Source: Cliona cf. orientalis
Taxonomy: Eukaryota > Porifera > Demospongiae > Clionaida > Clionaidae
Assembly (NCBI GenBank): GCA_963930775.1
Contig: OZ005696.1
Span: 744,001 to 808,000, forward strand
Length of the DNA stretch: 64,000 bases
Direction of reading: 5' to 3'
A program made the translations under genes and the position numbers. The first letter of the stretch is position 1. Every line of letters starts with the position of its first letter. A model generated the notes under the pieces. It did not search any database. It was not told the origin of the DNA and saw nothing but the letters and a program-made list of their open reading frames with translations. Shown here in pieces: positions 1 to 12,819 of this stretch.

Positions 1-41
1 TTTTTGTACAATTTGCCAATTATATATTTAATTTTTTACAG

Positions 42-646
42 GTGATTTTGAATAAGGGAGATATTGGCCATCATATGTACTTTATATCTATGGGAGAGGT
101 GGAAATACTGCCAAACAAAGATGCAGCTCCCCTGGGCACTCTCAGGGAGGGAGATACGTTTGGAGAGGTATGTAATATATCTAAAATTATGCAGTTTTGA
201 GCTACGACACAAAATTAATGACAGCCCTTTCATACATAGATTAACCTGGTTCATGGTGTGGCGTGTGCAGGAGTTGTGAGGGCCAAGACTCACTGTGATA
301 TCCTCCTGCTCTCCAAGGCAGACACCCAGCACATTTTACAACACTTTCCTGAAGGTAAAGTATCTGTACCAATTTTAAGTTAGCATATTCTAGCAGTAAT
401 CCTTTACCGTCAATATTAGCTATGTTGTCTATGTGACGATTTTTAATGTTTAGTTTTTGAGAGCATGAAAGAGGAGATTAGCCGTCGATGTGACGTGGCG
501 TTTGCTGCTCCACCTGATGACAACTCCAGCAGCAGCACCGCAAGTACACTGGAGGCTTATACCAGCAGAAATGCAAGGAAGAGGAGCAGCAAAGGGCACC
601 ATCACCATCACCGCCACCATCATCATTCAACAAATGCAATGCAAAA
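42..646 (+). other. CNGK-A repeat I CNBD and His-rich linker
   Basis: Three exons encode the beta-roll of the repeat I cyclic-nucleotide-binding domain and the cytosolic linker to repeat II. FGE is present, but the position of the ligand-phosphate arginine is cysteine (VACAG). This makes cyclic nucleotide binding unlikely by family knowledge. The linker carries a histidine cluster, HHHHHRHHHH, near position 600. Confidence 0.85.
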
Positions 647-3600
647 GTAAAATTTTACGTCCTTTGTCCCTGGAAAAATTGGAGATGAAGTCATTGATAA
701 TTTTTCTCAATGCATGCCCTCCAAAATTTGCTCTTGACTAGATGAGCCTAGATCTAGCTAGATAATGATTGACTGATTAATTAATGGTGCCCCCTTTGTT
801 AATCTCCTTATCTAGTTACATGACATTGTTGTCCACACATGCATGCATGCGTCCACCTGTCTCCGTCTGCAGCTGTATCAGATCTCTGTGTTCACTGTGG
901 AACAAATTTTCTGTCGTTCCGGGCACAAAATTTGCCATCATCTGGGAGCTCTTGATCATAGCCGTCATTCTCATTGTTGCATGGATCTATTCTTTTGAGG
1001 TCAATACAACTAAACTATTAATGTTGTGATAATTGTTGTAACTAAGTCTTGAATTTAGGCTGGATTCGGTAGGCTCAAAGTGAGTATCAGTTATGGTGGT
1101 AGTGCTATTGGTCAGACTTTCTTTGGTTTCACCTACCTGCTGGATCTGCTGCTCATAGCTGATATCTTTGTCTCTATGAAGAAAGCAATTGTCACCCCAA
1201 CAGGTTTGTCATTAATTCTACAGCCCCTATAATTATACATTGTGATTATGCAAAATTCACTGCATAATATTGTGGTCACGATTCTCCATTCAGAGGTGAT
1301 TACTTCTTCCCGAGCCACATTCTTCAACTATATCAAGTCGTTTGGCTTTCTCCTTGATGTTCTGGCTGTTCTCCCTCTCGAGATCTTTGCTCTGGTCTGG
1401 TTGGGCTCTGGTGAAGATCCATGGAGCTACATTGCTCTTCTGAGAACCAACAGGCTCATCAAACTGTGGAAGGTGGTGTCGTTCTTCAGTGAAATGGAGG
1501 CATCTCTCTACATATCCATGGCCTATGTCAATGTGCTAAAGTTCTCCATCTATATTCTGACGGCTACACATTTCAGTGCTTGTATATGGTTCCTTATTGC
1601 CTGCTTCTCCCCTGGATCTTCAGTACAGTAAGATGAAGATAACTGGTGTCCTAGCTAATATAATATTTGATGTGAATTTCAATCGAAAAGTGGGGGGGGG
1701 GGGGGGGGGGGGGGGGCGGGGGTGGGGTGGGGGGGAGTGCATTTGTATTAATTGTATGCATGCTTCATCTGATAACATTTTGGGGGATGATCCTATAATA
1801 TGCATAATAATAATTATATAATATTATCATAGTATGGGATGGTTATTAGCTTCATATCCTCTGGAAATTATAGTTGCAGTGATGAAAGCTGGGCTTCAGA
1901 GCACGTTGTCTCTCCAAGCAGCACAATATTTCACGACTACCTCATATCTGTCTACTGGGCTGCCGCCACCACAACCACTGTTGGCTATGGTGATATATCT
2001 GCTCACACTCCACTGGTAAGATACAACAAACAAAACCTTGTTATCATGATAATATCACCTTGCGACCAATGTTATAAGCCCAATCACGCATTATGTAAGG
2101 GTTCCCCTTACATTGTAAAACCACTTACACCAGCTTACCAATTACATTACATTGTATACGTAAGCTATGCATGTAAGGGTCCCTGCTTACATTGTAAGCC
2201 GCTCACAATCATGTACCATCAGAAACAATAATTATATCACTGTGCTGGAATGATTAGGAAATGATGGTGGCACTGGTTGTTCAGCTGCTGGGTGTGATGC
2301 TCTATGGATATTGCTTGGGAGCTATTGCCGCCTCACTCACCAATGTAGTAGGATCAAGGTGAAATATTATTATACTTTACCGCATGGTGCTAAGCTGAGT
2401 GATTTTTTTTTTGCTATCCAGGGTGTCATTTCAGGAGAAGGTGCAAGTAGTTCACCAGTTCATGTTTGATCACAAGCTTGGGCAAGGACTCCTCAAGAGG
2501 GTAGACCACTACTTCACCTTGCTCTGGGGACAGTACAAGTGCGTTTTATGAAAACCCAAAAAAAGTTGAAATATTCTATGCAGTAGCCTACTATATTATG
2601 GTATATTAGAAAATTTTCATGTTTCTCAAAGTGTCATTGCATTTCCTGTTTAATGTTAGTCATTACAGCTAACTATTTGAGTAATTGCTAATAATTGCAG
2701 GGGTGAGACAGTGCCAGGTGGGCTGAGCTTGATACATGACATGCCACAGAGTGTTCGTGAAGACGTGAGCATGGAAGAGTGTGCTGATCTGCTCAGTAAC
2801 ATCCCTTTCTTCAAGCATGTGGACAATAGCTTCCTCAGAGAAGTCTCTCTCACTACCTCCGTCTATCTATTTGCCCCTGGGGATATGATACTCTACAGTG
2901 GAGACATGGGAAGGGAGATGTACTGCATTCGCAAAGGGTATATTGAGGTCAGTAATGCTAACTTTATTTGCTGAGCTGGTAGCTTAGCATTGCCATGGTG
3001 ACAGAAATTTCAAGTAAAAATAAGCCTATGGAAGAGGCTTAAGCTTGTATTTTTTTAAAGGAAAATGTATAATTTATTGCAGATTCTTGCTGAGGATTTG
3101 AGTCAAGTTGTATCTGTCCAAGGGCCGGGTAGTCATTTTGGAGAACTTGGCTTCCTGTTCGGAGCACCTCGAATGTCGACCATAAGAGCAGCCACGCACT
3201 GCCAGCTGGTGATGCTCAACAAGCCCTGCATGGACAAAGTGCTGGAACACTTCCCTCTCATAGCAAAGTAAGATTCTAACTACCGTATAGCAAGAAATAT
3301 TGGCAGGAATTAAATTTGGCGGTTGATTCCAAAATCGCTATTGCAAGAATATAAAGTTTGGCAGTTCAGTATGGGATAGCCATAAGTAGATATGCGAGTA
3401 GGTGAATTTTAATTTGGCGGTTGTAATATAGACCGCCAAAATGCCAAATTTAATTCTCCGCCAAATTTTTTCCGGCTATACAGTATTTCTGACTCTTCCT
3501 CCCTCCCATTCAATGGAATTATTTGATAAATCTCATACTCAGGCAATTTGATGCCCTAACATCAAATACTGATCACCTCAAAGACGCCCAGAAGGCAGTT

Positions 3601-6600
3601 CTTGAGGCCAGTGCTAGGGCGATGAACAACCCAAGGCGATTCACCAAGCCGTGCACAATGACTGCTCTGGCTGTGGCTATGGCCACACCTCTCTCTATCA
3701 TCATAAAGACATCCATCGCTAACACTATCATTGCCTGTGTTGGGGGGAAAGATGAACAAAGCAAGGTTAGTGGATGAAAATGAGAAATATTGGACTTTAA
3801 GTTAGCTACAGCATTAAATTTGTGCTCATCACAGTATCTAATGCTATGACTGATTTATGTAAATTTATTTTGTTTCAGCTTGCTGGTCCTATCAGCATTG
3901 GGGAGACGTATGACACTACCCTAATCAAATTTAGCCGAAAGGAGTTCTCCAATTTGCTATCGTCAGATCAAGAAAAGCCAGAAGATCACCAGTCGAGCGG
4001 ATTACGTCATCGTGGAGCTCAATCGAGATCCAATGTAGCTACTTCGTCCACTTCTGTGGCTGAGCCACCCACCTCTACCACAGTGACCTGGGAGGACCAG
4101 CAGCCTCAGTATGCAAGGTCAGCAAAAAAAACTGTTACTTTTGTGATCATTGTGTCACTGTTGATTGTTTTTATTGATGGTAGAGAAGAGGAAGAGGATT
4201 CAAGTGTAGTGGAGAGAATATTCAATTTCTGTGAAAAAGTTGCCTCATATTGCATCATTCCGTAAGTCTGATCCACTCCTAAAACTGCCAGAATACTCAC
4301 AATCACATGTTTTAGGTACACTTTCTTGCCAAATACCAAGTTTGGAAAGTTCTGGGAGGGTCTGATATCCGTGACGGCATTCATCACTGTGCTGACAGTA
4401 TCTCTCCAGGCAGGATTTGTCCACGCCCAGCCTGCACTTTGGACCATCAACTACCTATTCGACATTATCTTTCTTGCTGACATGTCAGTGCAAAATAGCT
4501 AACAGTATCATAATACCATAGGACGGGTTTTAATTGCGTAGTTTAATGATTGCATTCTAGTCAAGTCAGACAAATCCAATAATTATTGCGATGGACGACC
4601 CCGTACCATACTATAGTATTATGTGTGACTTTGTGTTTGCAAATCTACTATTAATTATTGGAAACGTAGAGAAACTCGCAATTCGCAATTAATAGATACT
4701 CGCAATTAAAACCCGATCTACGGTACTATCTTAAATTTACTCAATATCTCTGCTGTTCATGATTTTAGGGTTCTGAAGGTCCACACAGCTTTTTACAACT
4801 CAGAGGGTGTTCTCATCACACAGCCTGTGGCCTGTGCCTTGCATTACTTCAAGTAATACTAAAATCTGTAATTGCAGTCGATTTGTTCATAAGGGATGTA
4901 TTTTGTCATTATAGGACTAACTTTGTCATGGATCTGATCTGTAATTTTCCAACTGACATCATAGTATTGGCGGCCTGGACTGGCAATTTTAGTGAGTAAA
5001 GAAGTGTAGAAATAAGAGGCTTGAGTGACTAGATGCAATTCACCCCATTGTTATAGGTCATGTTCTTCGAGTGCTCTCATTGGCAAGACTCAACCGAGTT
5101 CTTAGACTCTACAAAATGGTATAATTATTTTGCAGTGAATTTATACTGTTATCCATTCTCACTTAATTTCTGGCAGCCTCTTGCATTTGACTACCTGGAG
5201 AGTCAGATCACCAGATCAAGTGGGCTCATTACGTGAGTAATGACTTAATGGAAACTAGTCCTGCTATCACCAAAAAAAATTTTTTTAACATCACCCCAAA
5301 GCCATCAGGATCCATTTCTCCTCTTGCAGAGAACTCAAATTTGCAGCATACATGTGCATTTGTACCCACCTCACTGCCTGTGGCTGGTTCCTGCTGGCCT
5401 GCTCCTCCCTCTCTGTTGGTGCTACGGACCCCCACCTTTGCAACGTTGGAAGCTGGGCTCTACAATTCTCTGAAACACCACTCAGTAAGAAAAACTAATG
5501 CCAGATGCATTTGGCTGTGCCTTGACTGGATATTATATTGTTTGAGAAACAGAAGCTTTTGGTTAGAAAATAGTCCATCCTTTACTAACTCAAGACTGCA
5601 AATTTGATGATTCTAGAACTAGATGTCTTATTTTGTTTCTTGTCTCTTGCAGATAACTTCAGTATCCCCTACCAGTACATAGTATCACTGTACTGGGCGA
5701 CTGCTACCACTACCACGGTTGGCTACGGGGACATTGGGGCTCATACAGATCTGGAGAGAGCCTATGCCACGTTTGTGATGATCATTGGCGTGGTTGCGTA
5801 TGGCTATATCATTGCCAGTGTTGCTGCTGGTCTGGCCAATGCAGACTCTGGGAGGGCTCAGTATCAGGACAAGCTCAAAGCTATCAAGTCATATTTGAAG
5901 GTAAACTAATTTATTTCATGTGTGTATAGTGTATTTGCTGATATATAGATCCTCACTAATCACGCACTGACAGTGACACACATCAATAAATCTATCTCTT
6001 TCTCTCTGTAGGATCAAGATATGGACACAGCGATAACAAGAAGAGTTATTAAGTAAGAACTTCCTTATCCGACATTTGCCACTATATGCTAGAATAATTT
6101 GAATTTTTCTACTCAGCTACTACGAGTACATATGGCAGCGCAACAAAGGAGTTAGCTTCAGTTCTCTCTTTCAAGGAATGCCCATCTCCCTGCAAGCTGA
6201 CATCTCTCTCAGCCTCTACAAGAAGATCATTGATCAGGTGCCTCTCTTTCAGAACACAGAGATAGGGTTCACCAAGCTACTGGCTCTCTCCATCAAGCCA
6301 GTGCTCTTCCTCAGTCAGGAGTACGTTGTCAGAAAGGGAGACATTGGAAGTGAAGTAAGCTCATATCAACGTAAAAAAAAAACTGATTTGATCAATTATT
6401 CCACCCATTGCTAATATTATCATGGTTGATTTCTTGCTGCAGATGTTTTTCATCAACCATGGTACTGTTGAAGTGGTGAGTGAGGATGGAACTGTTGTCT
6501 TTGCTACCCTGGGCGAGGGAAAGTTCTTTGGAGAAATTAGTCTGGTCTTCAGCTGCCCTAGAACAGCTTCTATCAGGTAACATTGCAAAAAATTTTCTTA

Positions 6601-9600
6601 AAATTTTATGATATCTACATTATTTTTTTCAGAGCTGGCACCAATTGTGATTTGTTTATGCTGACAAAGACAGATCTGGACACTGCTCTCTCCTACTACC
6701 CTCATATCGAAGAGCAGATAAAGAAAGTGGCTGGAAACAGAGCCAATCTCGTCAAGAAAAGGAGCCAGATAGCTGCCAAGGCTGCAGCTGAGGGGAAGAG
6801 TGCTGCTGATGCGGCAAAAGCTGCAGCCCAGGGCACCAAGAATGATGATGATGATGATGAAGACTCAAAGCAAAGAGAGAAAGAGAAAGAGAAGGAGAAG
6901 GAGAAAGGGGAAGAGAAACCAGCAACAGCTACAGCACCATCTGCTCCAGCTCCTGCTAGTACTAGTGCCCCTGCACCGGCTGCCAAACCAGCTCCTGCTC
7001 AGAGTACGAGCAAAGATGAAGAGACAGAACAAGGTAAAAAAATGAGCATCTATGCATACCCTTGCTGTAATGCATTACATCTGACTAACTAATTTTGTAT
7101 GGGAGATATATACAATATTGGCACCAAAATTATGATACTGTTGATGGCAGCTATCTTATGACGAAATCCATCATAACAATATTATTACTATTGCTTATAA
7201 ATGTATTTATCTCCTGTAGAAGCAGCATCAGTGCCTCCTAGATTTGAGTGTGGCCAATGGATGAAGACCAAGGTGTGGCCACCACTGAAGAAGCTGCTCA
7301 CCTTCACTGTGAAGAAGGAGGGAGTCCTGGGCACTGTGCTTCACCTTCTGGGATGCCTCATGGCTTATCTAAGCGCCTTCATCATCACCTATCAAGTACG
7401 CACTGCCTTGATTATTTTCATTGAATATAATATACTGACTATGGTGATATAATTTCAAGGCCTGTTTCCAAAACAACTCACCTATCCTCTGGAGTGTGAA
7501 TTATATCTTTGAAGCGTATTTTCTCTTTGAGGTATGAAATTATTATTGCTAGTTAGTATAGCAGCCATGCACACAGAAACAAAGTTAATGCTAGTTCCTG
7601 GTATATAGAGCTTAATATTCACAAAAAAACCCCTTCAATTCAGATGTTCATGAAGTTTCACTTGGCTTACAAGGATGCCCAAGGAACTGTGGTGACTGAT
7701 TTCAAATCCATTGTCTTTCACTATCTCAAAGATCCCTCTGGGTTCTTACTGGACTCCATAACGATATTCCCCTTCGAGCTGATTGGAGCTCCCATCCAGG
7801 ACGAGGCTAAGCGTACAGCAGCCGTGCTCTACCTCAAGCTACCGCACGTCATCAGGATCATCAGAATACAGTGGTTCTTCTCAGAGGAAGAGAAGAGACT
7901 CAACCAAAAGTAAGTCAACGACTGACCAAAAGCTGTATGTCATTGTACGCTTTGAGAATTAGTAGGCCACTCCTATCTGCAGCACTGGGTGTTTGCACGT
8001 CACCAGCACCAGTGGCTGGCGTGGAAGTATTTGAGTTTTATTCTAACTTTCACAATAATTATCAGAGCAAACCCACAAAAAAATTCAACATTTTAGTGAA
8101 TCGGTCATGACCAGCTGGAAGCTATACTGTAATGTGTAGCTACTCTCATTCCCCCCCCCCCCCCCCACACACACACACACACCACAGGACACTGCTGCTT
8201 CGACTACTCAAGTTCATTGTGCTGATCAGCATTTGCACCCACTTTGTTGCCTGCATTTGGTACATGCTTGGCTGTCAGGCTGATCGGTGCCAGCACAACA
8301 CTTGGGCAGTCACTGCCTCTCTGGTTGACTCAACGGCCAGCGATGCCGATCACTACTGCAACAGCCTCTACTGGGCCGTGGCCACCATGACAACCACTGG
8401 CTACGGTGACATATCAGCAACCAACGTACAAGTAAATTTTATATTGATGATTTTTTTGCAATAAAGGTTATCAAAGGTGATTATGACAGTTATTTTAGCA
8501 TGATTCATAATAATTTTTGTGAGTGCTTACCTTGAGCAAATCTTGATATTTTTCTCATGTCATGTCATGCAGGAGATGATTTATGCCATTTGTGTGATGG
8601 TGATAGGGAAGCTTCTGTTTGGATTCATCCTGGGAAGCATTGCCTCCACTCTGGCCAATCTTGACACACAGAGGGTGCTATTTGAGGAGAAATTCATTGC
8701 ACTGAAGGTAGCTATGTATGAAAATTATAACCATCACAAGTTTCAACTTTGAGGAAGAAAAATGACCTAGAATATTGAATTTTACTCATCCATAGAATGG
8801 TTAATACTTAGACCAAAAAAATACTTGTTATAATTAATTTTTCAGGAGTACATGCACGAGCAGCAGCTGTCTTCACTGACAAAGCAGAGGGTGATGGATT
8901 TCTTTGACTACCTCTGGGTGAAGAACAACGGAACGGACAGACAAACACTCCTCGCCGATATGCCCTACTGCATGCAGGCCGAGGTCTCCATGGCAACCAC
9001 TGAACCCCTCATGAGAAATGTACGAAGAATACGTGTAATTATGCAGCCAAAATAGATTTTTATCTAATCTCAGGATTACAAATTTAATCGTTCCTCATTA
9101 TAATATTGTTTAATTTCGTGCAGGTGTCGATCTTTGCAACTGCTGATGCGGCATTTCTTCGTCACCTGACTCTAATGATGAAGCCTTGCCTCTTCCTTCC
9201 TGGGGAGTACATTGTCCACAAAGGCGACATGGGACTTGGCATGTTCTTCCTCTACCATGGCTCTGTAAGTTCTATCATATTTTCACCAGGAGACAAATTT
9301 CGCCACCTGCACTCATTGGCAGAATTTCATCACACCAATTTCTTTCCAGATTGCATGGAGATAAGGCCACTGTAACTTGATTCCTTGTTTCCCGTCACCC
9401 GCCCGCATGCTTATTTTGTAGCCGCCTCAAAATTCATTATGCATTGCTACAGCTAGCCAGCTAGTCATGCTCCTTGTAAACCACAGGAAGTGGGCAAGGT
9501 TTAGTGGTTACATAATGATATTCATGCATAATGAATAATGAATAATGACCGCCCGCCCGCATGCTCTCCAGGCATAAGAGAGGACGGGAAACAAGCATTT

Positions 9601-9931
9601 AAGTTACAGTGGCCTAACTATGATAGCTAGCTAATATTGTCATGGTGACCTTTACTGCATTGGCTACAAGAATAATATCATTCTACAGGTTGAGGTTCTG
9701 AATGATGAGTCTGGTACAGCCAGTGAGGTGCTGACAGAGGGTAGCAGCTTTGGAGTCAAAAGCCTCCTCTACAACAGTCCCATGGAGAGCTCTGCTTGTG
9801 CCCTCAGCCATGTTGATATGTTCACTATCAGTCATGCTGATTTTCAGCGTGTACTCGAGGACCATCCTTCAGTTGCCGACAGCATTGCTGAGCTAGCAGC
9901 CGAGGAGTATGGCAAGAGAGTCAGCTTGTAA
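42..9931 (+). CDS. CNGK: CNGK-type four-repeat cyclic-nucleotide-gated K+ channel, copy A (5' part outside window)
   Basis: Plasma-membrane K+ channel in which four channel repeats are joined in one chain. The window starts inside repeat I, so the N-terminus and repeat I pore are missing. Exons: 42-167, 240-354, 454-646, 873-999, 1059-1203, 1294-1627, 1874-2015, 2258-2358, 2422-2538, 2701-2947, 3083-3267, 3543-3765, 3879-4117, 4184-4261, 4316-4483, 4769-4852, 4915-4991, 5057-5118, 5177-5232, 5330-5484, 5653-5900, 6012-6052, 6117-6354, 6443-6576, 6633-7033, 7220-7395, 7460-7531, 7644-7909, 8188-8431, 8573-8707, 8846-9019, 9124-9264, 9689-9931. They join to 1828 codons plus TAA with no stop, and exon sizes match copy B except for four indels of 3 or 6 nt. 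Filters read VGYGD (II), VGYGD (III) and TGYGD (IV). An AATAAA lies at about 10064. A frame-preserving exon series argues for a working gene, not a pseudogene. Confidence 0.93.
873..4117 (+). other. CNGK-A repeat II (S1-S6, C-linker, CNBD) and II-III linker
   Basis: S1 is at 873-999, S2 at 1059-1203, S3-S5 at 1294-1627, the pore with VGYGD at 1874-2015, S6 at 2258-2358 and the CNBD at 2701-3267. The S4 is short in charge (LLRTNRLIKLWK). The CNBD has FGE and one arginine, but methionine replaces the usual threonine (PRMST). Exons 3543-3765 and 3879-4117 make a polar linker rich in Ser, Thr and Pro. Confidence 0.85.
3281..3485. repeat. CCGTA-ended TIR element in CNGK-A intron
   Basis: About 205 bp with inverted ends (taccgtatagc at left, ggctatacagta at right) and inner arms repeating 'aatttggcgg' and 'ccgccaaatt'. 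The equivalent intron of copy B has the same element (15691-15906), so this insertion predates the gene duplication. Confidence 0.75.
4184..7033 (+). other. CNGK-A repeat III (intact CNBD) and charged III-IV linker
   Basis: S1 lies in 4316-4483. The S4 in 5057-5118 has the best voltage-sensor pattern of the protein (RVLSLARLNRILRLYK). The pore VGYGD is in 5653-5900. The CNBD in 6117-6660 has both FGEISL and PRTAS, the two halves of a competent phosphate-binding cassette. The linker in 6760-7033 is a K/E/D run followed by an Ala/Pro stretch. Confidence 0.88.
4514..4726. repeat. TIR element, gggttttaattgcg ends, in CNGK-A
   Basis: Inverted ends 'cgggttttaattgcg' and 'cgcaattaaaaccc' bound an AT-rich core. 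The right boundary reads ctacggta. At the same place copy B carries a different interior (16974-17155). Confidence 0.65.
7220..9931 (+). other. CNGK-A repeat IV and C-terminus
   Basis: S1 is in 7220-7395, S2 in 7460-7531, S3-S4 in 7644-7909, S5 and pore (TGYGD) in 8188-8431 and S6 in 8573-8707. The CNBD fold spans 8846-9931 but has FGV for FGE and SPMESS for PRTAS. It therefore looks unable to bind cyclic nucleotides. The protein ends soon after the CNBD C-helix. Confidence 0.86.
9365..9614. repeat. 250-bp TIR element found only in CNGK-A
   Basis: The ends 'ggccactgtaactt' and 'aagttacagtggcc' are inverted, and the arms continue into 'cttgtttcccgtc' and its complement. The paralogous intron in copy B passes straight from the shared left flank to the acceptor, so it entered copy A after duplication or was lost from B. 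Confidence 0.75.
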
Positions 9932-10531
9932 CTAAGCCCCGCCCCCAAAGACTACTGGATTCTAACCAATTACATGACCTTATTGCTCTTAGGATCTGGT
10001 GCCTTATGATGGTTTCAAAATTAATATCATGCATACTAATTATTACAAGTATAAAAACAATTGAATAAAAATTAATGAAGAATGAAGTAGGGATGGCAGG
10101 ATCAAAAAGTACACAAATAAGAGATAATCGCATCTACTATACATCCCTACGCTTGCTTTTCTCTACTATTGTGCTTGTTGAGTGCGGTATGTGGCAGACA
10201 TTCGTGCAGGTTGTTCCCTAGTTGTCACAATGGTTCCGGTTTATCAATTTGATTCAATTGCATTATTATTGGCTATTTTTGCACCCCTCAAAAAGCATGT
10301 GCATGCAATACGGATGCCCCAAGGCAGTTTTGTGCCATACCCAAGCCATACAAGGTGAAAGGTTGAATTATGGACGGTTAAGGGGTTGATGATCGATGAT
10401 CGGCGCCGCGTGGTGAGCTTTTGTGCGCATGCGCAGAATAACTCGTCAGCGCGCAAAGCAGCAGCTGCAGCTGCAGATCTGAGATCGAGAAGAAAGGAGA
10501 AAGCGCTCAAAAGGTAGCTCAGCTAGGCAAT
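9932..10531 (+). promoter_or_regulatory. Intergenic region and CNGK-B promoter with NRF1-like motif
   Basis: 600 bp between the two channel genes. It holds the copy A 3' end (AATAAA at about 10064). A perfect NRF1-like palindrome TGCGCATGCGCA lies at 10424-10435, about 100 nt before the copy B ATG. The last 150 bp are richer in CpG than the surroundings. No TATA box was seen near the start. Promoter function is inferred. Confidence 0.5.
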
Positions 10532-12819
10532 ATGGCACCCTCAAACGAGCGGAGCTTTAGCCTTTCTGATCCCCACACCAGCCCTACTATGAGGCTAATC
10601 TACAAATTCGGCTACGTTTATCTTCCATTGTTCTTTGAGTCCATAGTAGCGATCTCAGCGACAGTATCCACCTTCATGGTGATCTATCAGGCCGTCTATC
10701 ACGCCGGCTTGCTGTGGCAATGGGCGCTTATCTACGCTATGGATGTGATTTACGTGGCCTACATAGTGTATCGCTTCTTTCGGCCCTTCAAAAAGCGTGG
10801 AGAATTGATTACGGACAAAAAGAAAATTGTTATGAACTACATCCGCAGTTCTTTCCTTCCCGACCTGCTGTCCGTGATTCCATTGGAGATATTCTCTTTC
10901 GCGAGAGCTAATCCGATCTATATCGCTGCATTCCTGCGTCTAAATCGCTGTATCCGAAGCTACAAAGTATGGGGCCTTTTGTGTAAGTTTAAGAAAATTA
11001 GATGTACAGCATAATTTTATTTACTTCATTCATTTGCAGTCACAGCCCAGTATATCTATTCTTGGTTAATAATAAAAATTTCTATTTTCAGCTTCAAAAG
11101 AGAAGGAATTGGATAGCAACACTGTGTTGCTGAAGAGTCTTCGCTTTATATTCCTCGCTCTTCTTAGTATCCATGTGGCTGGTGGAGTATGGTTTTTTCT
11201 CTCCTGCCACAATGCAGTGGACATGGACACTCCTACTGCTAGCCTGTTGACGGAGGATGATGACCATGATGATGACCACCATGGTGAAGCATGCCGGGAA
11301 GACACATGGGGAAACCATGAAGGTATATATCATTAACATGAACTTATTGAAATTTTGTTCCATTAAAATTCATTATCCATGACGAAATATTGTATAGTAG
11401 CTAGCTAGCTAGCTAGCTAATTTTAACGCCAATAAATTTTTCTGTAGATGTTCACTTGCACTGGGATCAGGATAATGAGTTGCATAAGTGCATTGTGTCC
11501 TTGTACTGGGCTGTTACCACCATCTCAAGTGTTGGGTGAGACCTTATAATTTTATGCATGTATACTTTCTTACTGGGGTAAGAAGCAGGGGGGCTGGGGG
11601 GCTGTAGTCCCCCCCCCCCCCCCCCCCCCCCCATCTTGTCAGCCAAGTGGGCCTAAACCTAGGAAGATATTTATTCTACTAGGCCTTGACATCTTCAGAT
11701 TTGTGATGTAAAGTCTACTTTACAGCCAAATTAGCGTAATAATGGGCATGGTTTGAAGGCGTATCGTATCGTATGATCAAACATTTTTTGCACGCTTTGC
11801 ATACAATTTTATTTACAGCCCCCCTGTTCAAAAATATCTTCTTACGCCACTGTTTCTGAATTTATTATGATTGATTTTTTTCCCCCAGCTACGGCGATGT
11901 TGCTCCTAATACACCAGAGGAGAAGTGGGTGGCAACTGTGTGCATGCTATGGGGTGTGGTTCTCTTTGGCTACATCCTAGGAGACTTGGCCTCACTACTG
12001 ACCAATGCCGATGCGCAGAGGTCAAGGTACATTCATCGGCTCAACACCATCCGAGAACATCTCAAGAAGGTCGGAGTCAGTGAACCGCTCAGGAAAAAAG
12101 TCCTTGGATACTACGAGTATCTGGTATTATCACTTCAATTAATTCATTACTAGAATCTGATATGCATTATTGTTGATGGCCGTGTATTCGTACAGTGGCA
12201 CAGGAACAGGGGCAAGGCTATAACTGAACTCTTTGATGAACTACCGTTAGCGTTTCAAGCTGAACTGTCACTGGAGACTTACAGAGCCATGATAGACCAG
12301 GTATAGTAATATAGTTACATGTAGTTAAATTGGAATGTTCATATACTCACATGCATTTTATAGTCAACACTGTTCAAAGGTGCTCCTGAAGAATTTAGGA
12401 GAATGCTCTCGCTGGCTGTTAAGCACATGCTCTACTTACCTCAGCAGGTAAAATGACATCATTAATTTTTTTGTACAATTAATTTTGTTAATTTACTTTT
12501 CTACAGGTGATTTTGAACAAGGGAGATATCGGCCATCATATGTACTTCATATCTATGGGAGCGGTTGAAATACTGCCAAACAAAGATGCAGCTCCCCTGG
12601 GCACTCTCAAGGAAGGAGATACGTTTGGAGAGGTATGTAATACATCTAAAATTGTGCAGTTTTGAGCTACGACACAAAATTAATGACAGCTCTTTCATAC
12701 ATAGATCAACCTGGTTCATAGTGTGCCATGTGCAGGAGTTGTGAGGGCCAAGACTCACTGTGATATCCTCCTGCTCTCCAAGGCAGATGCCCAGCACATT
12801 TTACAACACTTTCCTGAAG
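10532..12819 (+). other. CNGK-B repeat I
   Basis: Residues 1-478. S1-S4 are in exon 1 (S4 reads FLRLNRCIRSYK). S5 and the extracellular turret are in exon 2; the turret holds an acidic/His run, EDDDHDDDHH. The pore is TTISSVGYGDVAPN, unlike the TTTTVGYGD of the other repeats. The CNBD (residues about 370-478) has FGE but Cys449-Ala450 where Arg-Thr is expected. Confidence 0.88.

Noticed and set aside
36-332. 98-codon minus-strand frame, repeated at 12501-12797
   Set aside because: Antisense shadow of the repeat I CNBD exons, conserved only because the genes are duplicates.
6702-6986. Ser/Phe- and Ala-rich minus-strand frame (also 19140-19430)
   Set aside because: Antisense of the KE/Ala-Pro linker of CNGK.
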